From the NCBI GenBank assembly GCA_025454925.1, contig JALONM010000018.1:1-51973 (forward strand): a stretch of DNA of 51,973 bases. The letters are read 5' to 3'. Every line of letters starts with the position of its first letter. Position 1 is the first letter of the stretch. The DNA is from Cytophagaceae bacterium (GTDB taxonomy: Bacteria; Bacteroidota; Bacteroidia; Cytophagales; Cytophagaceae). Shown here piece by piece: positions 26,598 through 36,160 of this stretch. The translations under genes were made by a program, and so were the position numbers. Below the pieces are notes generated by a model. It had not been told where the DNA came from. It was given only the letters and a program-made list of their open reading frames with translations, and did not search any database.

Positions 26598-29336
26598 ATG
26601 CACGTTTCATTACGCATCTTTATTGTATTCCTATTTTTCTCAAGTGGGTTAAGTGCCCAGACTTGGAGAAGTGAACTGTATCCAACGAACTGGACACCCA
26701 AAGGAGATTTTTATACCGACAAAATCATTCAGGACTTTTCCTATGCTGGTTATTGGAGAAAGGAAAAAGAAATTCCATTTCGAACAGCAAATATCAAAGA
26801 TGTAACCAAGGCACCTTACCTGGCCGATAAAACCGGAACTAACGATGCCACTGCTGCGATACAAAGTGCCATTAATGATGTTCAATCGGCAGGTGGAGGT
26901 GTAGTATACCTTCCCGCTGGGACCTATAAGATTAGTCCGGGAACGAGAAATTTCTGTTTGCAAATTAATAAGTCGAATGTTGTGTTGAGAGGTGATGGGA
27001 CCGGTAAAACCTTCCTTATGAATTCGAGTTATCAGATGAACTTCAAAAACATACTCTCGATTTCTGGATCGCCAAACTGGTATAACGATAACAATCCTTC
27101 TTCAAAAATAACAAAAGATTTAAAAGGTCCAGTGTTTGTGATTCCAGTGCAATCGGCGAGTTTATTCAAAGTAGGCGACTTGGTTTGTTTGAGAAATAAA
27201 ATCGGCGACGCTTGGATCAACGAACATAAAATTTCTGCATGGATGGGATATGGTGCCAACCTGAGAGGTATTGCATTTTGCCGTGAAGTAATGGCAGTGA
27301 ATCTTACCAACAATACCATTACCATTGACGCTCCCATACGCTACAGTCTATTAATGCGAGATAACAGTGCGGTGTATAAACTTTCGGGGACCATTTCAGA
27401 AGTAGGCATTGAACAACTCAGCATTGGTAATGTTAAAAATCCTTCGACTACCGGTTACGGTGAAGAAGCATACAAAACAGCCGGAACTCCTGCGTTTAAT
27501 TGCCATGGTGCAAGTGCCATTTATATTAACGGTGTTGTAAACTGCTGGATAAATTATGTGAATACGTACAGCCCACCGGCCAATAAAAACACTGCGCACA
27601 TCCTTTCCAATGGCATCGTTTTATCACAAAGTAAAAACGTAAGTATTTTGAATTGCCATTTCCAAAAACCTCAATATGGTGGTGGTGGTGGAAATGGATA
27701 TATGTATCGTATATCCGGAAGTGAAAACTTAGTAGCGAATTGCATTGCGGAATTTAATCGACATGGTTTTGTTTTTACTAGTATGCTCAGTTCGGGAAAT
27801 GTGATTCACCGTTGTACAGATAAAAATACGGGACGCGCCACTGGTGGCGGAGAATCTTACAATACAAGCGGCAGTGGCAGCGATCACCATATGCATTTTA
27901 GTACCTCCAACCTTATAGACCAATGTACTACCGAAAATAGTTTCTTCGCTGCTGGCTACCGCACGTTTGGAAGTAAACCTATTCACGGCATCACAGGTGC
28001 TCACACGGTATACTGGAATTTAAAAGGAACCGGTACACGATTTAACTATGTAGTGCATACACAGCAGGCTCGTTATGGATATGCCATTGGAACATCGGGA
28101 AATGCAAGCGCCGTAAGATCTGGAATTTTCTCCGGCACTAACAGCGACCTCATCACGGCTCCCTTAGACCATGTTGAAAGACCAGGACAAGGTGAAACTC
28201 TAGAACCTCAATCGTTATACCTCGACCAGGTTTCTAAACGCGTAAATTCTTCCAATCCTTGCAGTGGCAACACAGCTCCAAGTATTACCCTTGCGAGTTC
28301 GGTTACATCGGCGTTAGCGCCTGCCAGCTTTGTATTAACGGCCACTGCAGAAGATATCAAAGGAAGTATTTCCAAAGTTGAATTCTATAATGGAACTGCG
28401 CTTGTTAAAACCGTATTGGCGGCTCCCTTTACCTATTCCGCCACCAATGTAGCCACAGGTGCTTATACTTACACTGCTAAGGCCACCGACAATTGCGGCG
28501 TCAGCACTATTTCAGCACCCGTTAAAGTAACGGTAAGTACCAAGGTAAATCTGTCGCCTTCAGTAAGTCTTTTAGCCCCGTTGAATGGTGCCAGCTACAA
28601 AGCACCGGCATCCATTTTACTACAAGCGGACGCGAAAGATGACGATGGTAGTATTTCTAAAGTTGAATTCTACAATGGCACCCAACTGATCAACATAGAT
28701 GCCACCTTGCCCTATGAATATACGTATTCAATTACTACTGCAGGAACCTATACTTTACTTGCTAAAGCGTACGACAATGTGGGGGCAATAAAAAACTCAC
28801 AATCGGTATCCATAACGGTAACCAGTAATTCCACGCTTCCTGGTATTTCAGGCGTCTCTTGTATGAATGCAGGGAGTACTTCTGTATTTACCGTTACTAC
28901 CGAAGCCAATGCCAACAACGCCAGCTGGTGGTGCAACGGTAATGCTACGGTTACTGTTGATCCTGCTAATTTCCGTAAAGCAACCATGAAGTTAAATGGC
29001 GCTTCAGGAAGTATTGTAATTACTTGTGGTGTGAATTATTCAACGTATCCGTATTTTAAAGAATACACCAGAACTATAAAAATAGATGGATGCGGGGCAA
29101 AAGCGACTGATATTGTCATTGCCCCCTATCCGGCTGAAGAAACCAATACAATTAGTTCAGAATCCGGCATTCTGGAAATCATTCTGATGAATACCTCCGG
29201 ACAAGTGATTTCTAAACATCCTTACCAAGGTGAAAAAGAAATTGAGTTTGCACCTGAACTTCCCGCAGGAAACTATTTATTACAAGTAATTACTGACGGA
29301 GGAAGTGTAACCAAACCGTACATTAAAGTGCGCTAA
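26598..29336 (+). CDS. Secreted pectate-lyase-fold (right-handed beta-helix) protein with Ig-like domains and T9SS type A signal
   Basis: A 912-residue protein with a signal peptide ending GLSAQ. The entry segment GTNDATAAIQSAINDVQSAG, then GGVVYLPAGTYKI and VVLRGDGTGKTFL, is the start of a pectate-lyase-3-type beta-helix; later coils include SAIYINGVVNCWINYVNTYS and NRHGFVFTSM. Residues of about 560-730 hold two Ig-like domains with the shared motif SISKVEFYNGT. The last 70 residues (ILMNTSGQVISKHPY; LPAGNYLLQVITDGG) form a type A T9SS sorting domain. It is probably a secreted or surface polysaccharide-active enzyme; the substrate is unknown. The leader (26360-26597) shows no other gene. Confidence 0.85.
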   Translation: MHVSLRIFIVFLFFSSGLSAQTWRSELYPTNWTPKGDFYTDKIIQDFSYAGYWRKEKEIPFRTANIKDVTKAPYLADKTGTNDATAAIQSAINDVQSAGGGVVYLPAGTYKISPGTRNFCLQINKSNVVLRGDGTGKTFLMNSSYQMNFKNILSISGSPNWYNDNNPSSKITKDLKGPVFVIPVQSASLFKVGDLVCLRNKIGDAWINEHKISAWMGYGANLRGIAFCREVMAVNLTNNTITIDAPIRYSLLMRDNSAVYKLSGTISEVGIEQLSIGNVKNPSTTGYGEEAYKTAGTPAFNCHGASAIYINGVVNCWINYVNTYSPPANKNTAHILSNGIVLSQSKNVSILNCHFQKPQYGGGGGNGYMYRISGSENLVANCIAEFNRHGFVFTSMLSSGNVIHRCTDKNTGRATGGGESYNTSGSGSDHHMHFSTSNLIDQCTTENSFFAAGYRTFGSKPIHGITGAHTVYWNLKGTGTRFNYVVHTQQARYGYAIGTSGNASAVRSGIFSGTNSDLITAPLDHVERPGQGETLEPQSLYLDQVSKRVNSSNPCSGNTAPSITLASSVTSALAPASFVLTATAEDIKGSISKVEFYNGTALVKTVLAAPFTYSATNVATGAYTYTAKATDNCGVSTISAPVKVTVSTKVNLSPSVSLLAPLNGASYKAPASILLQADAKDDDGSISKVEFYNGTQLINIDATLPYEYTYSITTAGTYTLLAKAYDNVGAIKNSQSVSITVTSNSTLPGISGVSCMNAGSTSVFTVTTEANANNASWWCNGNATVTVDPANFRKATMKLNGASGSIVITCGVNYSTYPYFKEYTRTIKIDGCGAKATDIVIAPYPAEETNTISSESGILEIILMNTSGQVISKHPYQGEKEIEFAPELPAGNYLLQVITDGGSVTKPYIKVR

Positions 29337-29367
29337 AAATAAAGTATCCCTGAATTTTCTTACAATA

Positions 29368-29412
29368 AAAAGGCTTGCAAAAAAACGATCCATCGTTTGC
29401 TGCAAGCCTTTT
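29368..29412. terminator. Long hairpin terminator between convergent genes
   Basis: AAAAGGCTTGCA (29368-29379) pairs with TGCAAGCCTTTT (29401-29412). Inside, AACGAT and ATCGTT form a second stem, giving a nearly continuous hairpin. It can end both the plus gene before it and the minus gene after it. Confidence 0.85.
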
Positions 29413-29472
29413 ACTTTTGGTATTTTGCTCATGAATTCGACTGAATCAATTCCATGAGTATGAGAACTGTTC

Positions 29473-29739
29473 TCAGCTTGGAGTTTTACCTAGCATGGCA
29501 CCCAGCTTTTCTTCGATCATATCGCAAGGAAGAAACATAGGCTTATCGGTGATTTGAAAGGAGGCCACTTGCCCGTTAATAACGTACGTTCCTGCAACAT
29601 CTCCTAACATGGTAGGAACTGAAAATTTACCATTCAGAGAATCCCCTTGCAAAGAACCACCAGCTTTGGCAATAGCATTGGTTGCATTTTCAACCAGGGT
29701 TTCAACAGAAACCGAAAAAGGGAATGTAAACTGACACAT
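29473..29739 (-). CDS. Small hypothetical protein (88 aa)
   Basis: An 88-residue protein without signal peptide. It reads MCQFTFPFSVSVETLVENAT, contains GGSLQGDSLNGKFSVPTMLGD and VAGTYVINGQVASFQITDKP, and ends in a helix (CDMIEEKLGAMLGKTPS). A helix-sheet-helix layout with GxFxVPTxLGxVxGxY resembles small polyketide-cyclase-like or DUF-type proteins seen in many bacteria, but I cannot name the family. It stands alone, with a terminator 60 nt downstream. Confidence 0.7.
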   Translation of the reverse strand: MCQFTFPFSVSVETLVENATNAIAKAGGSLQGDSLNGKFSVPTMLGDVAGTYVINGQVASFQITDKPMFLPCDMIEEKLGAMLGKTPS

Positions 29740-29915
29740 ATTCGATTTATTTTCACTAAAGTATTTCTATTTTTTTTGATCCCCAAACCTTCTATTTAAT
29801 TTCTCAGGGAAGAAATCTGCGAAAATGTATCGGGTTGTTCGTACGTACCGCATTGATTCTTCAGCATTGTGAATAAATTGAATTACCGTCGAGGTTTTTT
29901 TAATCACAATTCAAG

Positions 29916-29923
29916 TACCTTTG
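29916..29923 (+). promoter_or_regulatory. Candidate -7 element upstream of the membrane protein gene
   Basis: TACCTTTG matches TAnnTTTG, 79 nt before the ATG at 30002. The upstream -33 element is not clear. Confidence 0.35.
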
Positions 29924-30001
29924 GGAATAGAGCTTGTTCCTTGTAGTCGTTTTACAATTGAAATGGGGAGAAATGTTTTGTTAAAACGCAGCCTTTAACG
30001 C

Positions 30002-31159
30002 ATGCTCTTTTTCCCAATGTTAAAGACCAATATCCGCAAACTATCCACGTATAAACTTGAAAACTTCGGCGTTTCCTATTTGAAAATGCTTCAGCAGAAA
30101 AGTTTATCGCTCCCCCTAACAGGCTCCCTAAGCGATCATGAATTAGTTCGGAAATCACGTTGGTACACCTACCGAGGTATTGCATTATCGGTGCTGGCGG
30201 GCTTTGTTTCTGCCTTTCTTTCCGTATATGCAGATTTGCATCTATCCTCTTATTCCCTCACCTATCACTATGGTTGGTGGGGACTAATCACCTTGGTGGT
30301 AACTGTTGTTGAGTTTTACTTTCTGTTTATAATTGCCCTGCGCACGGTGTATGATATAGCCAACCTAAGCCACTCACAATTTGCTAACGAAGTATTTACC
30401 GAAAGCGGACCTTTCAACATAATCAACATCTTGGCCCGCGCAGCCATGGAACTACCCGATCCCCCCATTCGAGTACTGGACATCGATCCGTTTAAAAAAA
30501 TTTCAAGGCCCAAACTTATTATCGCGGGTATTTTATATAAACTTAAAATACTGCTAAGCAATGTAGTGGTGCGCTTGAGTTTGCAGCGGGTAGCCGGAAA
30601 AAGCATCATGAGAATAAGTGTTCCGTATGTGGCTGTACCGATTACAGGGATGTGGAACGCATTTATATTATTTAAAGTGGCGAAAGAAGCCCGTTTAAGA
30701 ATTTTCGGAAACATTCTAGCCGCTAATATTTCTAAAAAATTAGTAGACGACCAATTGATCCATCGTCTCTCCCCCCTGGCCCGTATAGGCTGTTTGCGAG
30801 CCATTGCCAATGCGGTAGTGCTCACACAGAATTACCACCCCAACATGATTATTCTACTACTGCGATTTAAAGAACTATTAGGAATTGAGGAGCCTGACAA
30901 TTATGACGACTGGAATTTATTTCTGGAGGTATTGGATCAAGTAAACGAGGAAGAACGCTATACGATCTTAGATATACTTACTATTGCCGCTGCATTCGAT
31001 GGAAAAATCTCTTCTTTGGAACGCAAGCACCTGAAAGAAGCCTATAAGGAATACTCTGAATTGTACTTTAATCGACTGGAACGTTTAACCTACATGCTCA
31101 CCAAGGGATATTTACACGAGGCTATTGCCCTATGTGAAATCGACGGACAGCCAGGATAA
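30002..31159 (+). CDS. Membrane protein with C-terminal TerB-like segment
   Basis: A 385-residue protein from the ATG at 30002 (30017 is an alternative). Two strong membrane helices lie near residues 60-80 and 90-115 (GIALSVLAGFVSAFLSVYAD; WWGLITLVVTVVEFYFLFII). A further hydrophobic part follows (ISVPYVAVPITGMWNAFILF). The last 90 residues (NEEERYTILDILTIAAAFDG, then KISSLERKHLKEAYKEY) look like TerB-type helices with an acidic D-G-K-I-S motif. It resembles the uncharacterised LBF_2804 family, but I am not certain of this. It ends 4 nt from the convergent T9SS gene. Function unknown. Confidence 0.7.
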   Translation: MLFFPMLKTNIRKLSTYKLENFGVSYLKMLQQKSLSLPLTGSLSDHELVRKSRWYTYRGIALSVLAGFVSAFLSVYADLHLSSYSLTYHYGWWGLITLVVTVVEFYFLFIIALRTVYDIANLSHSQFANEVFTESGPFNIINILARAAMELPDPPIRVLDIDPFKKISRPKLIIAGILYKLKILLSNVVVRLSLQRVAGKSIMRISVPYVAVPITGMWNAFILFKVAKEARLRIFGNILAANISKKLVDDQLIHRLSPLARIGCLRAIANAVVLTQNYHPNMIILLLRFKELLGIEEPDNYDDWNLFLEVLDQVNEEERYTILDILTIAAAFDGKISSLERKHLKEAYKEYSELYFNRLERLTYMLTKGYLHEAIALCEIDGQPG

Positions 31160-31163
31160 AGAC

Positions 31164-32000
31164 CTAGCGTACAATTTTAACAACCTGATTCCGACCTTCC
31201 GGAGTAGCCAGTTTTACCAGGTAGGAACCTGAAGGGACTTCTGAATAATCAAAAACAGGAGACAACTCTGCTGTTTTGATGACACGGCCTGCCATATCCA
31301 TCAATTCAAACGTTGCTTTTACTTCCGAATGTAAAAAGGAAATTGAATTTTCATTGATCACCAAGCCTTCTAGTGAATGGGTATGATGATTCAATGAGGC
31401 TAGCGGAGAATAGCTGAAATTGATATCATCAAGCAACAACTTGGTTCCATCGGTCGTTTGGTTGTTCACCATACGAAAGCTAACACTGATGTTATCTGGA
31501 ACCAACACTACATTGTTGTAAGTAATTGGCACCACCAATCGGGTATATACTGTGGTTGAACTTACAATGGAAGTACTGCCAGTTCCCAGCACTTCATAGA
31601 TACCAGGAGTACCAGAATATTTGGCCACATTTACAGTAACCTGAATGGCATCGGTGCTTGCTTGGGTAAATTTATAATACCCTTCCATATAGTAAGGATT
31701 GCCAGAAAACGCTACATAGTCGTTTTGAATTTGAAGTATATTTACATTCTCAATGTCGTTGTATCGAGGACTTAATTCAATGGCAAAATTTCCCGAGCGT
31801 TTATCGGTGGATTTGGCGCCCGACACCATGTACAAAGAAGATCCAAGATCGGTTAATACACGCCATGGAGCTTGCGGAATTTCTATGGAGGTAGAAGGGT
31901 ACGTTGTCCAATCTTCAAACCCTTGATTGGATAATTGGGTTTGTCCAAAGCCTGAGATACTCAAACAAGACAAAATTAAGTACACAATACGGCGCTTCAT
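31164..32000 (-). CDS. Secreted T9SS type A protein with a carbohydrate-binding-like beta domain
   Basis: A 278-residue protein from the ATG at 32000; 32006 is two codons earlier and possible. Signal peptide MKRRIVYLILSCLSISGFGQ. The central domain (LSNQGFEDW, then NFAIELSPRYNDIENVNILQ, YYMEGYYKFTQAS and LLDDINFSY) has the look of the jelly-roll PCMD/CBM-like modules of Bacteroidota. The tail (ATFELMDMAGRVIKTAEL, SGSYLVKLATPEGRNQVVKI) is a type A T9SS signal. It follows the OmpA gene by only 8 nt and is probably in the same operon, so it may be part of the surface complex with PorP. Confidence 0.82.
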   Translation of the reverse strand: MKRRIVYLILSCLSISGFGQTQLSNQGFEDWTTYPSTSIEIPQAPWRVLTDLGSSLYMVSGAKSTDKRSGNFAIELSPRYNDIENVNILQIQNDYVAFSGNPYYMEGYYKFTQASTDAIQVTVNVAKYSGTPGIYEVLGTGSTSIVSSTTVYTRLVVPITYNNVVLVPDNISVSFRMVNNQTTDGTKLLLDDINFSYSPLASLNHHTHSLEGLVINENSISFLHSEVKATFELMDMAGRVIKTAELSPVFDYSEVPSGSYLVKLATPEGRNQVVKIVR

Positions 32001-32008
32001 ACACATAG

Positions 32009-34174
32009 CTAATTCGGTTTAATAATCAGAAACTCGGTTCTGCGATTAAAACTTCTTCCGATAGGATTATCGCTTCCATCCGGATTTTCATTCGGAGCAA
32101 TGGGCTTGGTCTCCCCCATACCTTTGTGTTCCAGTCGATCTTTGTTAATACCCTTCGACTCCAGATACTGCGCCACCTTGGTAGCTCTGGCCTTGGAAAG
32201 TGTCATATTGTAATTATGTGATCCCTGATTATCTGTGTGCGAAGTAATCAATAACTTATCGGACGGATGTTCATTCAAAAACGGAACCAAAATAGAATCG
32301 ATGGTGGATTTGCCCAGCGGTGTTAACTCAAAGGAATTGAATTCGTATTGTATGTCTTTCAGCACGAATACTTTTCCTTCCACTGGTTTCGTATCAATTT
32401 TCTTTTCAATCTGAATGGGCCTGATTACCAAAGATTTCTTTAAGGTGTCACTGGTTGATTTGTCGCGGGTTTCCACGTGCAGCGTATCCTTTTCATAGCC
32501 TTTCATACTATCCAGTAAAAATGAATATTTATGATTTTTTTCTAAGGTCATTTTAAAATTACACGCGGTCAATCGCACTGTGTCTATGCTGGAAGTACGT
32601 GCGGCTAAATTAACCTTTCTCACGCGTAACAATCTTGACCCGCAGCGGAAAGTATCGGGAGCTGTTACCGTTAAATCGAGTGTACAGGTAAAGGGTTTTT
32701 CCGGCAAAACATCAAAGGCAAAAATATCGTCGCAACAAGTTTCGTGAAAGAAAGGTGTTCCGCCTGGACGATTAGAAACCAGTAAGCCAAATTTATCCTT
32801 TTCTCCTAAGGTAAATCCCAACTCATCTTGAGGAGAATTGATGGGGAAGCCAAGATTTTTAGGGGCAGAATATCTTCTGGTAGAATCACGTTTGGTAAAA
32901 TACACATCCAGTCCGCCTGAAGAAACATGTCCGTTAGAACTAAAGTACAATGTTTGTGTTGGCACATGAAAATAAGGAGTGCATTCAATTTCCGACGTAT
33001 TAATGGCACTGATATTGACTGGATCCGCCCAAATATTTCTAGCTTTATTATAGTACGTATACCAGATGTCCAAGCCACCTTTCCCTCCTGGTCGGTCTGA
33101 TACAAAGTACAAATACTCTGTTTTGGGCCCTTCCACCTTTTTGGGAGTGGGTTGTACTGTATTGCGCGAAGGAGGTCGGCTGTTGTTTCTGCCAGTAGGC
33201 CTGTTTTGTGCAGGAGAGGCAATCGTAGCATTAGCGGTATCAAATACAATGGCCGGTTGTGTGGAGGTATGGCCCGGGATGTTTACCGGGTGTGGAAGTA
33301 AAACCGGATGAGTCCATTTTCCATTTTGTTTTTCCGTAAAATAGATTTTACAAGTAACTGTTGTATGCCCTTCACGTGAGCACTTGGTGAAATAATACCG
33401 GTTGGTATTGGGTGAATACACAAAGTTCCCCATCTGTGCCTCGGGATGATTCAATGTTTCAAAATGACCTTTAGAAGTCCAGCTTGAATCTGGATTCTTT
33501 TTAGCGATATAAATCTGCCGGGTAGGCACAGGTTCAAAATGTTCTTCCCGGGCATCGTAATAGCGAACGCTATCGAGACGCAAACTACCATACAACATGG
33601 TGGTGGAATCAAGTAGTAAAGGTGAAAATTCTGCGTGTGGATTGTTTACCGATTTACCCACGTTGTACAACTGAATATTATCTACAAATTCTTTGTATAC
33701 CATACCACTGTCACAACCTGCTATTTCTCTATTAAGCAAAAGTTTAAAACTTTTATCATCAATGGTTCCTACATCCTTTTTGAATTTAAGATAATTCACT
33801 TTTGCCACTTCGTATTTACCTTGCATTTTCTGCATCGAAGCCATGAAGTATAAGGAGTATGGATATTTTATAGGATCTTTGGCATACACCAGTGCATATG
33901 TTTTTTCTGCCATTTTGTAGTTTCGGCATTGCCGGTACAGCTCTCCCAATTCAAATAAATTGGCGATATCTGAAGTGTCTTTTTCAACAATAACTTCGTA
34001 ATAAAACAAGGCTGAATACATATCACCCGCCTTCATGGCATGGTCGGCGCGAGCCTTCATTTTGCTAATAGACAACTTATGGTCTATTTCTTCCTTATAA
34101 TATTGTCCGTCGAGGGTACCAGCGAATACCAAAGAAGCTAAAAAAAGAAAACGAACGTATACAGATGGTTTCAT
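32009..34174 (-). CDS. OmpA-family outer-membrane protein with TPR and PD40-like repeats
   Basis: A 721-residue protein from the ATG at 34174, 4 nt after the PorP gene; the longer open frame would overlap that gene. After a signal peptide (ending AGTLDGQ) come TPR-like helices (MKAGDMYSALFYYEVIVEKD). A PD40/WD40-like part follows, with YLYFVSDRPGGKGGLDIWYT and TLYFSSNGHVSSGGLDVYFT. The C-terminal OmpA peptidoglycan-binding domain shows VFVLKDIQYEFNSFELTPLG, LLITSHTDNQGSHNYNMTLS and SKARATKVAQYLESKGI. This layout is known for PorE-like partners of PorP/SprF in T9SS. It would anchor the system to peptidoglycan. Confidence 0.9.
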   Translation of the reverse strand: MKPSVYVRFLFLASLVFAGTLDGQYYKEEIDHKLSISKMKARADHAMKAGDMYSALFYYEVIVEKDTSDIANLFELGELYRQCRNYKMAEKTYALVYAKDPIKYPYSLYFMASMQKMQGKYEVAKVNYLKFKKDVGTIDDKSFKLLLNREIAGCDSGMVYKEFVDNIQLYNVGKSVNNPHAEFSPLLLDSTTMLYGSLRLDSVRYYDAREEHFEPVPTRQIYIAKKNPDSSWTSKGHFETLNHPEAQMGNFVYSPNTNRYYFTKCSREGHTTVTCKIYFTEKQNGKWTHPVLLPHPVNIPGHTSTQPAIVFDTANATIASPAQNRPTGRNNSRPPSRNTVQPTPKKVEGPKTEYLYFVSDRPGGKGGLDIWYTYYNKARNIWADPVNISAINTSEIECTPYFHVPTQTLYFSSNGHVSSGGLDVYFTKRDSTRRYSAPKNLGFPINSPQDELGFTLGEKDKFGLLVSNRPGGTPFFHETCCDDIFAFDVLPEKPFTCTLDLTVTAPDTFRCGSRLLRVRKVNLAARTSSIDTVRLTACNFKMTLEKNHKYSFLLDSMKGYEKDTLHVETRDKSTSDTLKKSLVIRPIQIEKKIDTKPVEGKVFVLKDIQYEFNSFELTPLGKSTIDSILVPFLNEHPSDKLLITSHTDNQGSHNYNMTLSKARATKVAQYLESKGINKDRLEHKGMGETKPIAPNENPDGSDNPIGRSFNRRTEFLIIKPN

Positions 34175-34178
34175 AGAT

Positions 34179-35171
34179 TTAATAGCGATCGCAAGGAACA
34201 GTAATTTTTCCAGGTGCCTTAGAAGGTGTGGTGTACGTAATAGCCAATTCCCAGGCAGCTTTATTGTTGGTGCCTTTGCGCAAGTTAGAAACAATAAAAT
34301 CACGACTTAACCCGAAAAAGAAACGATTATAGGTAAGTCCGGCAACCGCCATCACCGCATCGCTGTTTACAGGACTACCTCTGTATGCCGTGCCTCCAGA
34401 AACCACAATATTTTTTTTAAGCTGTTTATTGGCTTTCAATACCAACAACAAATCCGTAGCTCTAACCGATTTCATGTAAAGTAAATGTGGCGATAGCCAT
34501 AAATCGGGACGCAAATTTTTTATGACGCTGACACTGAAAACATGTCGAACAGGCACCTGAATGCTATTCGCTGTAAATTTTTCATTGGGTCTGTTAACAT
34601 GGAATACGGCATAACCACCATCAACCTTCCAACTTAAAAAACGTCGGCTGTATCCAACACCTGCGTTCAAATCGGCATATCCCCAAGAACCTCTGGGATT
34701 GCTTTCTCCAGTAGCAATGGTAGGATCAAAAATACCTGCCTGATAATTCCATTGATCCGGAAGTTGCTGACGATCAAAATCTATATTTCTCAAAACAGGA
34801 CCTCCAGAAATCCCTACCCTGATTTTATTTTTATCAATAACTTTCTGATACGAGATCCCAATGTTTAGTTTATTCGTTTTAAGAAACATAGGCTGAAACA
34901 CATCGTTGATCACCAGCAATCCCACCCCTATTTCATCAAAACGTTTGAGAAACTTTTTCTCTACCGTTAGCATGTTTGTTTTAATGGACTTCAAAAACTC
35001 CGACCATTGTGTTCGGGAGTTCAAGGTAAATTTCATATCTCCGTCAAAATGCCCAGTCATAGCGGGGTTCAGGGAGACATTGGAGGTATAAAATTGAGTC
35101 AAGTGCACATCCTGGGCTTTTAATCCGGTGAGCAATAACAGGCATAAACTGGTAAGATAAAGTAGTCTCAT
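34179..35171 (-). CDS. PorP/SprF-family T9SS outer-membrane protein
   Basis: A 330-residue outer-membrane beta-barrel protein with signal peptide MRLLYLTSLCLLLLTGLKAQ. The PorP/SprF hallmark near the start is DVHLTQFYTSNVSLNPAMTG. Later matches include GVGYSRRFLSWKVDGGYAVF and FFGLSRDFIVSNLRKGTN. SprF-like proteins are needed for secretion and attachment of SprB-type adhesins with type B signals. Such an adhesin is encoded divergently about 1 kb away (36161), a usual pairing. It is followed by the OmpA gene after 4 nt. Confidence 0.94.
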   Translation of the reverse strand: MRLLYLTSLCLLLLTGLKAQDVHLTQFYTSNVSLNPAMTGHFDGDMKFTLNSRTQWSEFLKSIKTNMLTVEKKFLKRFDEIGVGLLVINDVFQPMFLKTNKLNIGISYQKVIDKNKIRVGISGGPVLRNIDFDRQQLPDQWNYQAGIFDPTIATGESNPRGSWGYADLNAGVGYSRRFLSWKVDGGYAVFHVNRPNEKFTANSIQVPVRHVFSVSVIKNLRPDLWLSPHLLYMKSVRATDLLLVLKANKQLKKNIVVSGGTAYRGSPVNSDAVMAVAGLTYNRFFFGLSRDFIVSNLRKGTNNKAAWELAITYTTPSKAPGKITVPCDRY

Positions 35172-35191
35172 GATGCGTCAGAAATTTGGGC

Positions 35192-35989
35192 CTACCACCG
35201 GTCTTTGGAACTTGTGTTAAAGGTGGAAATATAATAGTTGGCCATTTTCAATAATTGACCGTGAGTAAAATGCGGACAATCATTACAACTCACATAATAA
35301 CTCATGATGTTACCAACATCGGGATTATAATAATGTCCATTAGCGTCTCTTCCTGCATAGATAAAATTACAGTTTGCATTCACGTCCACAAAGGTTCCTT
35401 CACCCTGAGATTGTGTGTAGGGATCCGCGGGTGTATCGCATATCCGGTCGCCGGTAGTGCTGCAATTGCTGGCATTGACCAATTCTGCGGTAGTTCCGGC
35501 CTGAGTACCAAAGGTGTGATCTAAGCTAAAATAATGGCCTAATTCATGAGCAACGGTAGTGGGTGAATTGTCAACGATTACAATAAATCCGGTTCCGGCT
35601 ACTGTGTTATAACATTTCCCTCCCACTGGAGCTTTATAGGAATTGAGGTAATAAATATTAATCCTGTTGTTAGCGAAATTTTGATTTACCATTTCCTGTA
35701 CACGAGCATCTACAATGGTATCGTAATACTGGAAATTGTAAATAGATCTGATTTCACATACCCGGAAACTCACACCAATAGGGGCGAAAAAGGAGTTTAC
35801 ATTGTTAAGAACCGCCGTGACCATGAGAGGAGAGGTGGCTTCATTGGAATCTTTATCATAAACAATGTGCGCTATAACCTGGAATTCTTTATTGAGCTGA
35901 GGCAAGGGTGTTGCCACCGTTGGAACCTGCGCAAAAGACATGTAAGATCCAAAGGTAAAAAAGATGGTTGCAAGAAGGAATTTCTTCAT
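35192..35989 (-). CDS. Secreted M43 (pappalysin-type) zinc metalloprotease
   Basis: A 265-residue protein with signal peptide MKKFLLATIFFTFGSYMSFA. The zinc site HELGHYFSLDH (HExxHxxxxxH) and the Met-turn NIMSYYVSCND mark an M43 metzincin. NRINIYYLNSYKAPVG and CDTPADPYTQSQGEG are typical of the family. No T9SS C-terminal domain is present, so after Sec export it may stay in the periplasm. It lies 20 nt upstream of the PorP gene and may process proteins of the T9SS cluster; that role is inferred. Confidence 0.9.
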   Translation of the reverse strand: MKKFLLATIFFTFGSYMSFAQVPTVATPLPQLNKEFQVIAHIVYDKDSNEATSPLMVTAVLNNVNSFFAPIGVSFRVCEIRSIYNFQYYDTIVDARVQEMVNQNFANNRINIYYLNSYKAPVGGKCYNTVAGTGFIVIVDNSPTTVAHELGHYFSLDHTFGTQAGTTAELVNASNCSTTGDRICDTPADPYTQSQGEGTFVDVNANCNFIYAGRDANGHYYNPDVGNIMSYYVSCNDCPHFTHGQLLKMANYYISTFNTSSKDRW

Positions 35990-36160
35990 GTCTTGATTTA
36001 TTTATAGTTAATCGACTTCCCGGTGTTGCAATTTTTTCACCTAAGTATCGACCAATGTTTAATTTATATTTAAAAAAGATGTAAGATTTTAACAAAGAAA
36101 ATAAAAAATGTTTAAATTTACTAACTTTCATCATTGAATATTAAAGTCACTATCGCTGAA

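Noticed and set aside
36134-36160. TTG start at 36134 for the giant adhesin
   Set aside because: The ATG at 36161 gives a standard signal peptide; the earlier TTG would add nine residues before it.
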